The position numbers were made by a program, and so were the translations under genes. Below, piece after piece: positions 25,080-33,902 of a stretch of DNA of 64,000 nucleotides. Below the pieces are notes generated by a model that was not told the DNA's origin, did not search any database, and saw only the letters and a program-made list of their open reading frames with translations. Each line of letters opens with the position of its first letter. Position 1 is the stretch's first letter. Location: NCBI RefSeq assembly GCF_004362515.1, contig NZ_SNXU01000001.1, forward strand, positions 2,666,001-2,730,000. The letters are read 5' to 3'. This DNA is from Actinokineospora alba (lineage in GTDB: Bacteria; Actinomycetota; Actinomycetes; Mycobacteriales; Pseudonocardiaceae).

Positions 25080-26515
25080 ACGCACGACGGGTTGTCGTCG
25101 TCGGATACGGGATGGCGGGGTCGCGGCTCGCGGAGGAGATCCGCCGCCGGGACCGTGACGGAGAGCGCACCTCGGTCACCGTGATCGGCGCCGAGCCGCA
25201 CCCGGCCTACAACCGGGTCCTGCTCTCGGCTGTCGTCGCCGGAACCATGACCCCGGAGTCCACCCGGCTGCACGACGCGGGCTGGGCCGCCGAGCACAAC
25301 GTGGACCTGCGCCTGGGTGTGTCGGTCACGTCGATCGACCGCGCCGCCCGCCGGGTCGCGCTCGACGACGGGTCCACTGTGGACTACGACGCGCTGGTGC
25401 TCGCCACCGGCAGCCGGGCCTGGGTTCCACCGACCGAGGGCCTGCAGACCGAGGACGGCTCGCTGGCGCCGGGTGTCGCCACCTTCCGCGACCTCGACGA
25501 CTGCGCCGCGATCCTCGAGCACGCCCGCCCCGGCGCCCCCGTCGCGGTGCTGGGCGGCGGTCTGCTCGGCCTGGAAGCCGCGCGTGGCCTGGCGGGCCGC
25601 GGCGCGCTGGTGACCGTCGTGCATCCCGTGGGGCACCTCATGGAACGCCAGCTCGACCCGGCGGGCGGCAGCGTCCTCGCCCGCACGCTGGGCGAGATGG
25701 GCATCGAGTTCCGGCTCGGCCGCTTCGCCGCGCGCTACGTGCAGGGCGACGGGCTCAAGCTCGACGACGGCACCCACGTCCCGGCCGATCTCGTGGTGGT
25801 CTCCGCCGGTGTGCGGGCCGACACCGCGCTCGCCGAGTCGATCGGCCTGACCGTCGACCGCGGCGTCGTCGTCGACGACTCGCTGCGCACCAGCGACCAC
25901 CGCATCCACGCGATCGGCGACTGCGCCAATCACCCGATGACCATCTCGGGTCTCGTGCAGCCGGCGTGGGAGCAGGCCGAAGTGTTGGCGGACCTGCTGA
26001 CCGGGGTCGACCCGGCGGCTCGCTACCGCGGAACCCCGGTCGTGACCCGGCTCAAGGCCAAGGGGGTCGACCTCGCCGCGCTCGGCGACGTGCACGCCGA
26101 AGTGGGCGGTGACGCGGAAGTCCTGTGCCTGCAGGACCCCGTGCGCGGCCGCTACGCCAAGCTCGTCATCCGCGACGACCGGGTGACCGGTGCCATCGTC
26201 CTGGGTTCCCCGGACGCGGCGGCGACCATCACCCAGCTCTACGACGCGAAGACTCCCGCGCCCACCGACCGGCTGGGCCTGTTGCTGGGCCGGGCTTTGT
26301 CGTCCGCCGGTCCGGTGGCGCACAGTCCCGCCGACCTGCCCGCGTCCTCCGTTGTCTGCCGCTGCAACACGGTCACAAAGGGACAGTTGGTCAAGGCGTG
26401 GCGGGGCGGCGCGGCCACGGTTCCCGAGTTGGCCACGGCGACCCGGGCGACCACCGGCTGTGGTTCTTGTACGGACGCGGTATGCGGAATCGTCGACTGG
26501 TTGGCCAGGGCCTGA
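25076..26515 (+). CDS. Nitrate reductase electron-transfer flavoprotein (FAD + BFD-like [2Fe-2S])
   Basis: A 479-aa NAD(P)H-dependent flavoprotein like the N-terminal half of NirB and like NasB. FAD-binding GYGMAGSRLAEEI is at the N-terminus, a second dinucleotide fold has LGGGLLGLEAARGLAGRGA (about 158-176), and FAD contact IHAIGDCAN is near 280. The C-terminus carries a bacterioferritin-associated-ferredoxin-like domain with CRCN (about 427-431) and CGSC (about 461-464), which should hold a [2Fe-2S] cluster. It is expected to pass electrons from NAD(P)H to the nitrate reductase encoded just upstream, with which it overlaps by 4 nt. Confidence 0.88.
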   Translation: MNARRVVVVGYGMAGSRLAEEIRRRDRDGERTSVTVIGAEPHPAYNRVLLSAVVAGTMTPESTRLHDAGWAAEHNVDLRLGVSVTSIDRAARRVALDDGSTVDYDALVLATGSRAWVPPTEGLQTEDGSLAPGVATFRDLDDCAAILEHARPGAPVAVLGGGLLGLEAARGLAGRGALVTVVHPVGHLMERQLDPAGGSVLARTLGEMGIEFRLGRFAARYVQGDGLKLDDGTHVPADLVVVSAGVRADTALAESIGLTVDRGVVVDDSLRTSDHRIHAIGDCANHPMTISGLVQPAWEQAEVLADLLTGVDPAARYRGTPVVTRLKAKGVDLAALGDVHAEVGGDAEVLCLQDPVRGRYAKLVIRDDRVTGAIVLGSPDAAATITQLYDAKTPAPTDRLGLLLGRALSSAGPVAHSPADLPASSVVCRCNTVTKGQLVKAWRGGAATVPELATATRATTGCGSCTDAVCGIVDWLARA

Positions 26516-26571
26516 CCTCACAGGCCTGCTCACCCAAACGTGCGGACATCGTGCCTTCGGTGTCATCGCGT

Positions 26572-26587
26572 GGCACATAAGCGAAAT
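26572..26587 (+). promoter_or_regulatory. Candidate GlnR half-box upstream of narK
   Basis: GGCAC-ATAAGC-GAAAT fits the GTnAC-n6-GAAAC pattern of actinobacterial GlnR sites at 8 of 9 informative positions. No second in-phase repeat is clear. It lies 48 nt before the narK start. Confidence 0.3.
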
Positions 26588-26634
26588 TTCCGGCCCGTAG
26601 CTTCTGCCGCAACGGCAGTACGAGGAGGACAGCA

Positions 26635-28182
26635 ATGAGCGTGGTAGCCGAGTCCCCGCCCACGAGCGACCAGAAGACCAAGTCCCGCGGTGGTCGCTGG
26701 ATCGACCACTGGGAGCCCGAGAACGAGGAGTTCTGGGAGAAGACCGGCAAGCCCATCGCGCGCCGGAACCTGATCTTCTCGATCTTCGCCGAGAACCTCG
26801 GGTTCTCCATCTGGGTGCTGTGGTCCGTCGTCGTGCTGAACCTGTCGAACGCCGGTTTCGGTGGCGGCACGCCGTTCGCGGCCAGCGAGCTGTTCTGGCT
26901 GACCGCCCTGCCGAACCTGGTCGGCGCGACGCTGCGAATCCCCTACACCTTCGCCGTGCCGAAGTTCGGTGGTCGCCTGTGGACGACGATCAGCGCGGCC
27001 CTGCTGCTGATCCCGACGACCGCCCTGGCCGCCATGGTGCACTTCGACTTCGTGCGCAGCCAGTCCCACGACACGCAGTTCGTCATCCTGCTGATCGTGG
27101 CGTCGCTCGCGGGCGTCGGCGGTGGCAACTTCTCGTCGTCGATGGCGAACATCTCGTTCTTCTACCCGGAGAAGCGCAAGGGACTCGCGCTCGGCCTCAA
27201 CGCCGCGGGCGGCAACCTCGGCGTCGCCACGGTGCAGCTGCTGACCCCGCTGGTCGTCATCATCGGCGTGCCGTACTCGATCGCGAAGAACCCGATCCAC
27301 CCCGTGCACCTGGCCTACGCGGGCATCATGTGGATGCCGTTCATCATCGCCGCTGTCGTGGGCGCGTGGTTCTTCATGGACAGCCTCACGATGGCCAAGG
27401 CGGACACCAAGTCCTACTCGTCCTGTCTGAAGCAGTCGCAGACCTGGGTCATGTCGATCCTCTACATCGGCACCTTCGGCTCGTTCATCGGCTTCTCGTT
27501 CGCGCTGCCGCTGGTGATCAAGCTGACGTTCCCGGAGTTCCTGATCCAGAACCCGTTCATCGGGACGTACCTGGCGGGCCTCGGCTTCCTGGGCGCGCTG
27601 ATCGGCTCGGTCACCCGGCCGTTCGGCGGCTGGCTGTCCGACCGCATCGGCGGCGCGAAGGTCACCCTGTGGGTGTTCGCCGCCATGGCCGGTTTCACGA
27701 TGCTGGCGATGTACGGGGTCAACCAGCGCAGCTTCCCGCTGTTCTTCGCCTCCTACATGGTGATCTTCGCCCTCTCCGGTGCGGGCAACGGCTCGACCTA
27801 CCGGATGATCCCGGTCATCTTCGGCGCGCTCGGCCGCAAGGAGCACGCGGAGAAGGGCGGCGACCTCGACGCCACCCTGCTGAGCTTCAAGCGCCAGTCG
27901 GCCGCGGTCATCGGCATCGCCGGTGCGATCGGCGCCTTCGGCGGGTTCCTCATCCAGCAGATCTTCCGGCTGGCGAGCGTCCCGGTCAGCAGTGCCGTGG
28001 CGAGCGCGAAGACCGTGGAAGCCAAGGCCGAGGCCGCGGCGGCCAACGCCACCTGGTCCACCTCGGCCCTGGGTGTCTTCATCGTCGCCTACGTCATCTT
28101 CGGCGCGATGACCTGGTTCTTCTACCTGCGCAAGACGTCGGAGACCTCGCGGGTGCCGAGCCTGGCCTACGCGGGAGTCTGA
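26635..28182 (+). CDS. narK: NarK-type nitrate/nitrite transporter
   Basis: A 515-aa major-facilitator transporter with about 12 membrane helices. Nitrate-porter signatures are present: RKGLALGLNAAGGNLGVATV in helix 5 and GAGNGSTYRMIPVIFG in helix 11, plus a conserved arginine in the helix 2 region (GATLRIPYTF). A hydrophilic 45-residue N-terminal extension (DHWEPENEEFWEKTGKPIARRN) is typical of actinobacterial NarK. It should import nitrate and may export nitrite. The start has a GAGGAGGA site. It lies between the nitrate reductase pair and nirBD. A strong hairpin ends the transcript at 28197-28227. Confidence 0.92.
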   Translation: MSVVAESPPTSDQKTKSRGGRWIDHWEPENEEFWEKTGKPIARRNLIFSIFAENLGFSIWVLWSVVVLNLSNAGFGGGTPFAASELFWLTALPNLVGATLRIPYTFAVPKFGGRLWTTISAALLLIPTTALAAMVHFDFVRSQSHDTQFVILLIVASLAGVGGGNFSSSMANISFFYPEKRKGLALGLNAAGGNLGVATVQLLTPLVVIIGVPYSIAKNPIHPVHLAYAGIMWMPFIIAAVVGAWFFMDSLTMAKADTKSYSSCLKQSQTWVMSILYIGTFGSFIGFSFALPLVIKLTFPEFLIQNPFIGTYLAGLGFLGALIGSVTRPFGGWLSDRIGGAKVTLWVFAAMAGFTMLAMYGVNQRSFPLFFASYMVIFALSGAGNGSTYRMIPVIFGALGRKEHAEKGGDLDATLLSFKRQSAAVIGIAGAIGAFGGFLIQQIFRLASVPVSSAVASAKTVEAKAEAAAANATWSTSALGVFIVAYVIFGAMTWFFYLRKTSETSRVPSLAYAGV

Positions 28183-28196
28183 GATAGGGGAAAGCC

Positions 28197-28227
28197 GATG
28201 GCCCGCACTCGTGGAGTGCGGGCCATC
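28197..28227. terminator. Bidirectional hairpin terminator
   Basis: A perfect 14-bp inverted repeat with a 3-nt loop (arms 28197-28210 and 28214-28227) sits between the convergent narK and DUF1206 genes. No T tract follows on either strand. Confidence 0.7.
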
Positions 28228-28234
28228 CGGCTGT

Positions 28235-29074
28235 TCAGGCCCGGTGGGCTTTCGCCGCGGCGAAGCAGTACACGCCGAACGCGGCCAGGCCCAGCGCGAT
28301 CAGGATCAGCAGCGCCGCCCCGTAGGGCTGGTCCGCGACCGTGTGCAGCGCCTTGTCCATCCCGCCGGACTCCTCCGGGTTGGCCGTGATCGCCGCCAGG
28401 CCGACGAGCATGCTGATCACCCCGTACGCCACGCCCTTGCCGATCCAGCCGATACGGCCGATGCGCTTCACCCACCGCTGCGTGCCGTCCGGCAGCTCCG
28501 ACATGTCGAGGTCCTTGGTGAAGGACCGCTTGACCCCCTTGTGGAAGATGACCGCCGCGGTCACCAGGATGCCGACCGCGACCGCGCCGACCAGCCACTG
28601 ACCGTACGGAAGCGCGAGCACACGCGCGGTGAGCTCCTGCTGCTCACCGGTGGTATTGGTGCCGCCCTTGCCGGTGACGATCTTGATGGCGCCGACCCCG
28701 ATCAGCACGGCCGTGGTGGCTCGCGCACCCGCACCCACCCGTTTGCCCACCCGCTTGCGCTTCTCCGGGATGTAGCGGAAGCCCGAGGCCGCTTCGGCGT
28801 ACTGCCACAGGGCGAAGAGGAAGAGGCCGATCGCCACGGTCCAGAGCAGGACCGGGCCGATGGTGGTCGACGCGATCTCGGCCAGCGCGCCCTTGGAGTC
28901 GGACTGGGCGCCGTCGCCGAGGACGATCTGCAGGGCCAGCCAGGCGACCAGGACGTGCACCGCTCCGTAGAAGAGCATGCCCACTCGGCCGAGCACCTGC
29001 ACCGCGTTGTTGGTTCTGACTAAATCGGCAGGGTTGTCCACCGAAAAGTAGTACCCCGTTGGGAGCCAGGTCAC
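28235..29074 (-). CDS. DUF1206 membrane protein
   Basis: A 279-aa integral membrane protein with about six helices arranged as three similar pairs, the pattern of DUF1206. Each pair includes an aromatic or basic stretch such as VQVLGRVGMLFYGAVHVLVA, YAEAASGFRYIPEKRKRVG and RIGRIGWIGKGVAYGVISML. GTG 29074 is chosen because AGGTGG lies 5 nt upstream; GTG 29041, closer to the conserved region, is the main alternative. The function is unknown. It diverges from nirB, so the GlnR-like box at 29110-29147 could affect both. Its presence inside the nitrate island may be incidental. Confidence 0.8.
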   Translation of the reverse strand: MTWLPTGYYFSVDNPADLVRTNNAVQVLGRVGMLFYGAVHVLVAWLALQIVLGDGAQSDSKGALAEIASTTIGPVLLWTVAIGLFLFALWQYAEAASGFRYIPEKRKRVGKRVGAGARATTAVLIGVGAIKIVTGKGGTNTTGEQQELTARVLALPYGQWLVGAVAVGILVTAAVIFHKGVKRSFTKDLDMSELPDGTQRWVKRIGRIGWIGKGVAYGVISMLVGLAAITANPEESGGMDKALHTVADQPYGAALLILIALGLAAFGVYCFAAAKAHRA

Positions 29075-29109
29075 ACGCACCACCTTTTGACCTGCGGCGG
29101 GAGGGATAC

Positions 29110-29147
29110 GTAACAGCGGCGCAACATCAGAGACGTCGACTCGACAC
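29110..29147 (+). promoter_or_regulatory. Candidate GlnR box upstream of nirB
   Basis: Four 5-mers repeat every 11 nt: GTAAC (29110), GCAAC (29121), GACGT (29132) and GACAC (29143). The first two and the last agree well with the GTnAC-n6-GAAAC consensus of GlnR, the global nitrogen regulator of actinomycetes; the third does not. It ends 47 nt before the nirB ATG, a plausible activator position. Confidence 0.45.
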
Positions 29148-29194
29148 GGGCGGACCGCAGCATTACGGAAGCACCCAAACGAGGAGGCAGCAGT

Positions 29195-31714
29195 ATGACG
29201 CGGACACTCGTCGTCGTCGGCAACGGGATGGTGGGGCACCGGCTCGTCCAGGCCCTGCGCGACCGTGACGCCGAAGGCGGCTGGCGCGTCCTCGTCATCG
29301 CCGAGGAAGCCCGGCCCGCCTACGACCGGGTCGCCCTGACGTCCTATGTGGACTCCTGGGACCCGATGACCCTGCAGCTCGAAGGCGCGGAGTTCACCGA
29401 CGACGACGGCGTGGAGCTCCGGCTCGGCGACCCTGTCGTCACGATCGACCGCGAGTCGAAGGTCGTGCGCACCGCAGGCGGGCTCACCCAGTCCTACGAC
29501 GTGCTCGTGCTCGCCACCGGCTCGGTCCCGTTCGTCCCGCCGGTGCCCGGCAGGCACCTGCCCGGCTGCCACGTCTACCGCACGATCGACGACCTCGACG
29601 CGATCCGCGACTCCGCCGCCCGCGCCGCCAAGGGCAAGGGCCGTGGCGCGGCGATGGTCCTCGGCGGCGGCCTGCTCGGTCTGGAGGCCGCGAAGGCCCT
29701 GCGCGACATGGGTTTGTCGCCGCACGTCGTCGAGCTCGGCCCGCGCCTGATGCCGCTGCAGGTCGACGAGGGCGGCGGCGCGCTGCTCAAGCGCCTCATC
29801 GAGGGCCTCGACGTGACCGTCCACGCGGGAACGTCGACGACCTCCATCGAAGAGGACCGCGGCAGGCTGCTCGCCAAGCTGTCCAACGGTGTCGAGCTCG
29901 ACCTCGACCTCGTGGTGTTCTCCGCGGGCATCCGCGCGCGCGACCAGCTTGCCCGTGAGTCCGGCCTGACCGTCGGCGAACGCGGCGGCATCGTGGTCGA
30001 CGAAGGCTGCCGTACCAGCGATCCCGACATCTACGCCATCGGCGAGTGCGCCAACCTCGACGGCATGGTCTACGGCCTCGTCGCCCCCGGCTACTCCATG
30101 GCCGAGGTCGCCGCCGACCGGATTCTCGGTGGCACGGCGAGCTTCCCGGGCGCGGACCTGTCGACCAAGCTCAAGCTCATGGGCGTCGACGTCGCCAGCT
30201 TCGGCGACGCGCACGCGGCCACCGAGGGCGCGCTCGAGGTCGTGTTCAACGACGCGGTCAAGGGTTCCTACAAGAAGCTCGTCATCTCCGACGACGCCAA
30301 GACGCTGCTCGGCGGTGTCCTGGTCGGCGACGCGAGCGACTACGCGATGCTGCGGCCCATGGTCGGCCGCGCCCTGCCCGGCGACCCCGGCTCCATTCTG
30401 GCGCCGTCCGGCGGCGGTGGTGGGGGAGTCGGCATCGACGCGCTTCCCGACGAGGCGCAGGTGTGTTCCTGCAACGGTGTCACCAAGGGCGACATCAAGC
30501 ACTCGATCCTCGAAGGCGGCTGCGCCGACGTCCCGGCGATCAAGTCGTGCACCAAGGCGGGCACCTCCTGCGGGTCGTGTGTGCCGATGCTCAAGCAGCT
30601 CCTCAACGCCTGCGGTGTCGAGCAGTCGAAGGCGCTGTGCGAGCACTTCAGCCAGTCCCGCGCCGAGCTGTTCGAGATCGCCCGGGTCACCGGGATCACC
30701 ACGTTCAGCGAACTGGTCGCCAAGCACGGCAGCGGACGCGGCTGCGACATCTGCAAGCCCGCGGTCGCCTCGATCCTCGCTTCCCTTGGCAACGGCCACA
30801 TCCTGGCCGGTGAGCAGGCGGCGCTGCAGGACACGAACGACCGCTACCTGGCCAACATGCAGCGCAACGGCACCTACTCGGTCGTGCCGCGCATCCCCGG
30901 CGGCGAGATCACGCCGGAGAAGCTGATGGTCATCGCCCAGGTCGCCCAGGACTACGGGCTCTACACGAAGATCACCGGCGGCCAGCGCATCGACCTGTTC
31001 GGCGCCACCGTCGACCAGCTCCCCGCGATCTGGAAGCGGTTGGTGGACGCCGGTTTCGAGTCCGGCCACGCCTACGGCAAGGCGCTGCGCACGGTGAAGT
31101 CGTGTGTCGGCGACACCTGGTGCCGCTACGGCGTGCAGGACTCGGTCGGCCTGGCCATCGAGCTGGAACTGCGCTACCGCGGCCTGCGCGCACCGCACAA
31201 GCTCAAGTCCGCCGTCTCGGGCTGTGCCCGCGAATGCGCCGAGGCGCGCGGCAAGGACTTCGGCATCATCGCCACCGAGAACGGCTGGAACCTCTACGTG
31301 GGCGGCAACGGCGGCATGATGCCGCGCCACGCCGACCTGCTGGTGTCCGAAGTGGACAAGGAGACGCTGCTCAAGGTCATCGACCGGTTCCTGATGTTCT
31401 ACATCCGCACCGCCGACCGCCTGCAGCGCACCTCCACCTGGCTCGACGGCCTCGAAGGCGGCCTCGACCACCTGCGTGACGTCGTCGTCAACGACAGCCT
31501 GGGACTGTGCGCCGAACTCGAAGCGCAGATGGCGCAGCACGTCGACGACTACGCCGACGAATGGGCCGGTGTGCTCGCCGACCCACAGAAGCTCGCCCGT
31601 TTCAGCTCGTTCGTCAACGCGCCCGGCACGCCGGACCCGACGATCACCTTCCGCGAGGAGCGTGGCCAGAAGGTTCCGGTGCTGCTCGGCATCCCGGAGG
31701 TGAGTGCCCGATGA
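29195..31714 (+). CDS. nirB: NADH-dependent nitrite reductase, large subunit
   Basis: An 839-aa siroheme nitrite reductase that reduces nitrite to ammonia. Order of domains: FAD/NAD(P)H oxidoreductase (1-300; VVGNGMVGHRLVQAL, GGGLLGLEAAKALRDMG, IYAIGECAN), BFD-like [2Fe-2S] domain (about 425-475; CSCNGVTKGDI and CGSC), a ferredoxin-like reductase half, and the siroheme/4Fe-4S core with CVGDTWC (about 636-642) and SGCAREC (about 674-680), the C-x5-C and C-x3-C ligands. All cofactor ligands are present. The start is ATG 29195 with GAGGAGG upstream. The stop overlaps nirD by 4 nt. Confidence 0.95.
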   Translation: MTRTLVVVGNGMVGHRLVQALRDRDAEGGWRVLVIAEEARPAYDRVALTSYVDSWDPMTLQLEGAEFTDDDGVELRLGDPVVTIDRESKVVRTAGGLTQSYDVLVLATGSVPFVPPVPGRHLPGCHVYRTIDDLDAIRDSAARAAKGKGRGAAMVLGGGLLGLEAAKALRDMGLSPHVVELGPRLMPLQVDEGGGALLKRLIEGLDVTVHAGTSTTSIEEDRGRLLAKLSNGVELDLDLVVFSAGIRARDQLARESGLTVGERGGIVVDEGCRTSDPDIYAIGECANLDGMVYGLVAPGYSMAEVAADRILGGTASFPGADLSTKLKLMGVDVASFGDAHAATEGALEVVFNDAVKGSYKKLVISDDAKTLLGGVLVGDASDYAMLRPMVGRALPGDPGSILAPSGGGGGGVGIDALPDEAQVCSCNGVTKGDIKHSILEGGCADVPAIKSCTKAGTSCGSCVPMLKQLLNACGVEQSKALCEHFSQSRAELFEIARVTGITTFSELVAKHGSGRGCDICKPAVASILASLGNGHILAGEQAALQDTNDRYLANMQRNGTYSVVPRIPGGEITPEKLMVIAQVAQDYGLYTKITGGQRIDLFGATVDQLPAIWKRLVDAGFESGHAYGKALRTVKSCVGDTWCRYGVQDSVGLAIELELRYRGLRAPHKLKSAVSGCARECAEARGKDFGIIATENGWNLYVGGNGGMMPRHADLLVSEVDKETLLKVIDRFLMFYIRTADRLQRTSTWLDGLEGGLDHLRDVVVNDSLGLCAELEAQMAQHVDDYADEWAGVLADPQKLARFSSFVNAPGTPDPTITFREERGQKVPVLLGIPEVSAR

Positions 31715-32064
31715 CCGCTGAGGCCGTGCTGATCGAGACCAGCTGGACCGAGGTCTGCCCGGTGGACGCCCTGGCCCGCGAGCAGGGGGTCGCGGTGCTG
31801 CTGCCCGACGGCACCCAGGTCGCGGTGTTCCGCACCCACGACGACGCGCTGTACGCCGTTTCCAATGTGGACCCGTTCAGCGGTGCGGCGGTGCTCTCAC
31901 GCGGTATCGTCGGGGACATCGGTGGAACGCCGGTCGTGGCTTCGCCGATGCACAAGCAGCACTTCGATCTCCGAACAGGTGCCTGCTTGGAGGACGCCGA
32001 CGTGTCCGTCCCCACATACCCGGTCTGCGTCTGCGATGCGACCATCCTCCTGGGGCAGCCATGA
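31711..32064 (+). CDS. nirD: Nitrite reductase, small subunit
   Basis: A 117-aa Rieske-fold protein of the NirD family, starting at ATG 31711 and overlapping nirB by 4 nt. It has VCPVDALAREQGVAVLL at the N-terminus and VVASPMHKQHFDLRTGACLE in the position where true Rieske proteins bind [2Fe-2S]. The C-x-H and C-x2-H ligands are missing, as is normal for NirD, so it carries no cluster. It pairs with NirB for full activity. Its stop overlaps nnaR by 4 nt. Confidence 0.92.
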   Translation: MTAEAVLIETSWTEVCPVDALAREQGVAVLLPDGTQVAVFRTHDDALYAVSNVDPFSGAAVLSRGIVGDIGGTPVVASPMHKQHFDLRTGACLEDADVSVPTYPVCVCDATILLGQP

Positions 32065-33221
32065 CCATGCTCCTGGAGGTACCCGAGGTGACCGAGAGCC
32101 AGATCTCTCCCCTAGCCGGCTACACCATCGGCGTCACCGCAGCCCGCCGCGCGGACGAACTGGGTGCCCTGATGGAGCGTCGCGGCGCCACCGTGCTGCA
32201 CGGCGCCGCGATCCGGATCATCCCGCTCGCCGACGACAGCGACCTGCTGGCCGCCACCACCAGCCTGATCGAGGGTGGCCCGGTCGACTTCGCCGTGGCC
32301 ACCACCGGCATCGGTTTCCGCGGCTGGATCGAGGCCGCCGACGGCTGGGGCCTGGGCCAGGACCTGCTCGACGTCCTGCGCAAGGCCGACGTGCTCTCCC
32401 GCGGCCCCAAGGCCAAGGGTGCCGTGCGGGCCGCGGGCCTGGTCGAGAAGTGGTCGCCGGAGTCCGAGGCCAGCGCCGAACTGCTCGACTACCTGCTCGA
32501 CGTGGGCGTCGAGGGCAAGCGCATCGCGGTCCAGCTCCACGGCGAGCCGCTGCGCGAGTTCGTCGAAGCCCTGCGCGAAGCCGGTGGCGAGGTCGTCGAG
32601 ATCCCGGTCTACCGCTGGACCGGCCCGGTCGACCCGGGTCCCCTGGAGCGGCTCATCGACGCCGTCCTCGCGGGCCAGGTCGACGCCATCACCTTCACCA
32701 GCGCGCCTGCCGCGGCCAGCGTCCTGGAGACAGCCGACCGCCTCGGCCGCCTGGACGCGCTGCTCGACGCCCTGCGCTCGCGGGTGCTCGTCGTCGGCGT
32801 CGGCTCGATCACCGCCGGGCCGCTGACCAGCCTCGGCATCCCCGTGGTCTGCCCGGAGCGCGCCCGCATCGGCGCCCTGGTCCGAGAGCTGGCGGTGACC
32901 CTGCCCCAGCGGGCCGTGCGGCTGTCCGTCGAGGGGCGTGATCTGGAACTTCGCGGCCAGGCGGTCGTGTTCGACGGTGAGCTCCGTCCGGTCCCGCCTG
33001 CCCCGATGGCCCTGCTGCGCGCACTCGCCGCGACCCCCGGCCGGGTGCTGTCCCGCCCGGCGCTGGCTGGCGTCCTGCGCAGGCACTCGGGCCGCGAGGC
33101 GGGTGTCGACGAACACGCCGTCGAGACCGCTGTCGGCAGGCTGCGTGCCGCCCTGGGTGAGCCGTCGCTGGTGCAGACCGTGGTGAAGCGCGGCTACCGC
33201 TTGGCGGTGCCGATCGCATGA
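32061..33221 (+). CDS. nnaR: NnaR-type regulator: HemD-like domain fused to winged helix
   Basis: A 386-aa fusion. Residues 1-270 look like uroporphyrinogen-III synthase (PLAGYTIGVTAARRADELGA, AVATTGIGFRGWIEAADGWG, AITFTSAPAA). Residues about 285-386 are an OmpR/PhoB-type winged helix (LLRALAATPGRVLSRPALAG, DEHAVETAVGRLRAALG, VVKRGYRLAV). Such fusions (Rv0260c; NnaR in Mycobacterium and Streptomyces) act with GlnR to switch on nitrate assimilation genes. Whether the HemD half is catalytic or only a sensor is unsettled. It lies between nirD and the siroheme chelatase with ATGA overlaps on both sides, so dosage follows nirBD and feedback control is likely. Confidence 0.88.
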   Translation: MTMLLEVPEVTESQISPLAGYTIGVTAARRADELGALMERRGATVLHGAAIRIIPLADDSDLLAATTSLIEGGPVDFAVATTGIGFRGWIEAADGWGLGQDLLDVLRKADVLSRGPKAKGAVRAAGLVEKWSPESEASAELLDYLLDVGVEGKRIAVQLHGEPLREFVEALREAGGEVVEIPVYRWTGPVDPGPLERLIDAVLAGQVDAITFTSAPAAASVLETADRLGRLDALLDALRSRVLVVGVGSITAGPLTSLGIPVVCPERARIGALVRELAVTLPQRAVRLSVEGRDLELRGQAVVFDGELRPVPPAPMALLRALAATPGRVLSRPALAGVLRRHSGREAGVDEHAVETAVGRLRAALGEPSLVQTVVKRGYRLAVPIA

Positions 33222-33901
33222 CGCTGGTCCTGGTGGCGCACGGAACCCGAGCGGAATCCGGCGCCCGAACAACGCACGCCCTGGCCGACGAGGTGCGGGC
33301 CCTGCTGCCCGAGGTCCCCGTCAAGGTCGCTTTTGCCGACGTCCGCGCCCCCGACGTCACCACGGTCCTGCGCTCGGTGCGCGGCCCCGCGGTGGTCGTC
33401 CCGGCCTTCCTGGCCTCCGGCTACCACGTGCGCGTCGACGTCCCCGCCCAAATCGCCCTGTCCGGCGCGACGGAGGTGTCGGTCACCCAGGCCCTGGGCC
33501 CGGCCCCCAGCCTGGTCGCCGCCATGCACGACAGGCTGAGTGAAGCAGGCTGGCGCCCCGGCGACGCGGTGGTCATGGCCGCCGCAGGCTCATCGGACCC
33601 CCGCGCCTTGGCCGACGTCCGCCGCGCGGCCACCCTGCTCAGCCACCGCACGGGCTCCATCGTCCGCATCGGCTACGCCGCCACGGCCGCCCCACGGATC
33701 TCCGACGTGGTGGCGGAAGTCCGCGAGACGGCGGACCGGGTCGCGGTCGCCTCCTGGCTGTTGGCCCCCGGCTTGTTCCAACGCGCCGTCGCAGGCTGCC
33801 CGGCCGACGTGATCGCGGAACCGCTTGGTGACCACCCCCGCGTGGCCGACTTGGTAGTCCGCCGCTACGCCGAAGGCCTGTACTACCGCGCCGCCGCTTA
33901 G
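33218..33901 (+). CDS. Sirohydrochlorin chelatase (CbiX/SirB type)
   Basis: A 227-aa protein of the CbiX/SirB class II chelatase family. Two repeated half-domains each begin with a metal-binding element: LVLVAHGTRAESG at the N-terminus holds the active-site histidine, and VVVPAFLASGYHVRVDVP (about 65-82) the second. VVMAAAGSSDPRA opens the second half. It would insert iron into sirohydrochlorin to give the siroheme used by NirB; cobalt chelation is the alternative. The start overlaps nnaR by 4 nt. The uroporphyrinogen methyltransferase that supplies the substrate is not in the window. It ends 1 nt from the convergent HicB-like gene. Confidence 0.85.
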   Translation: MTLVLVAHGTRAESGARTTHALADEVRALLPEVPVKVAFADVRAPDVTTVLRSVRGPAVVVPAFLASGYHVRVDVPAQIALSGATEVSVTQALGPAPSLVAAMHDRLSEAGWRPGDAVVMAAAGSSDPRALADVRRAATLLSHRTGSIVRIGYAATAAPRISDVVAEVRETADRVAVASWLLAPGLFQRAVAGCPADVIAEPLGDHPRVADLVVRRYAEGLYYRAAA

Positions 33902-33902
33902 C

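Noticed and set aside
28235..31540. 1101-codon minus frame across nirB
   Set aside because: Only its last 279 codons (DUF1206) make sense as a protein. The part opposite nirB is a compositional shadow, and the start at 29074 has a ribosome site.
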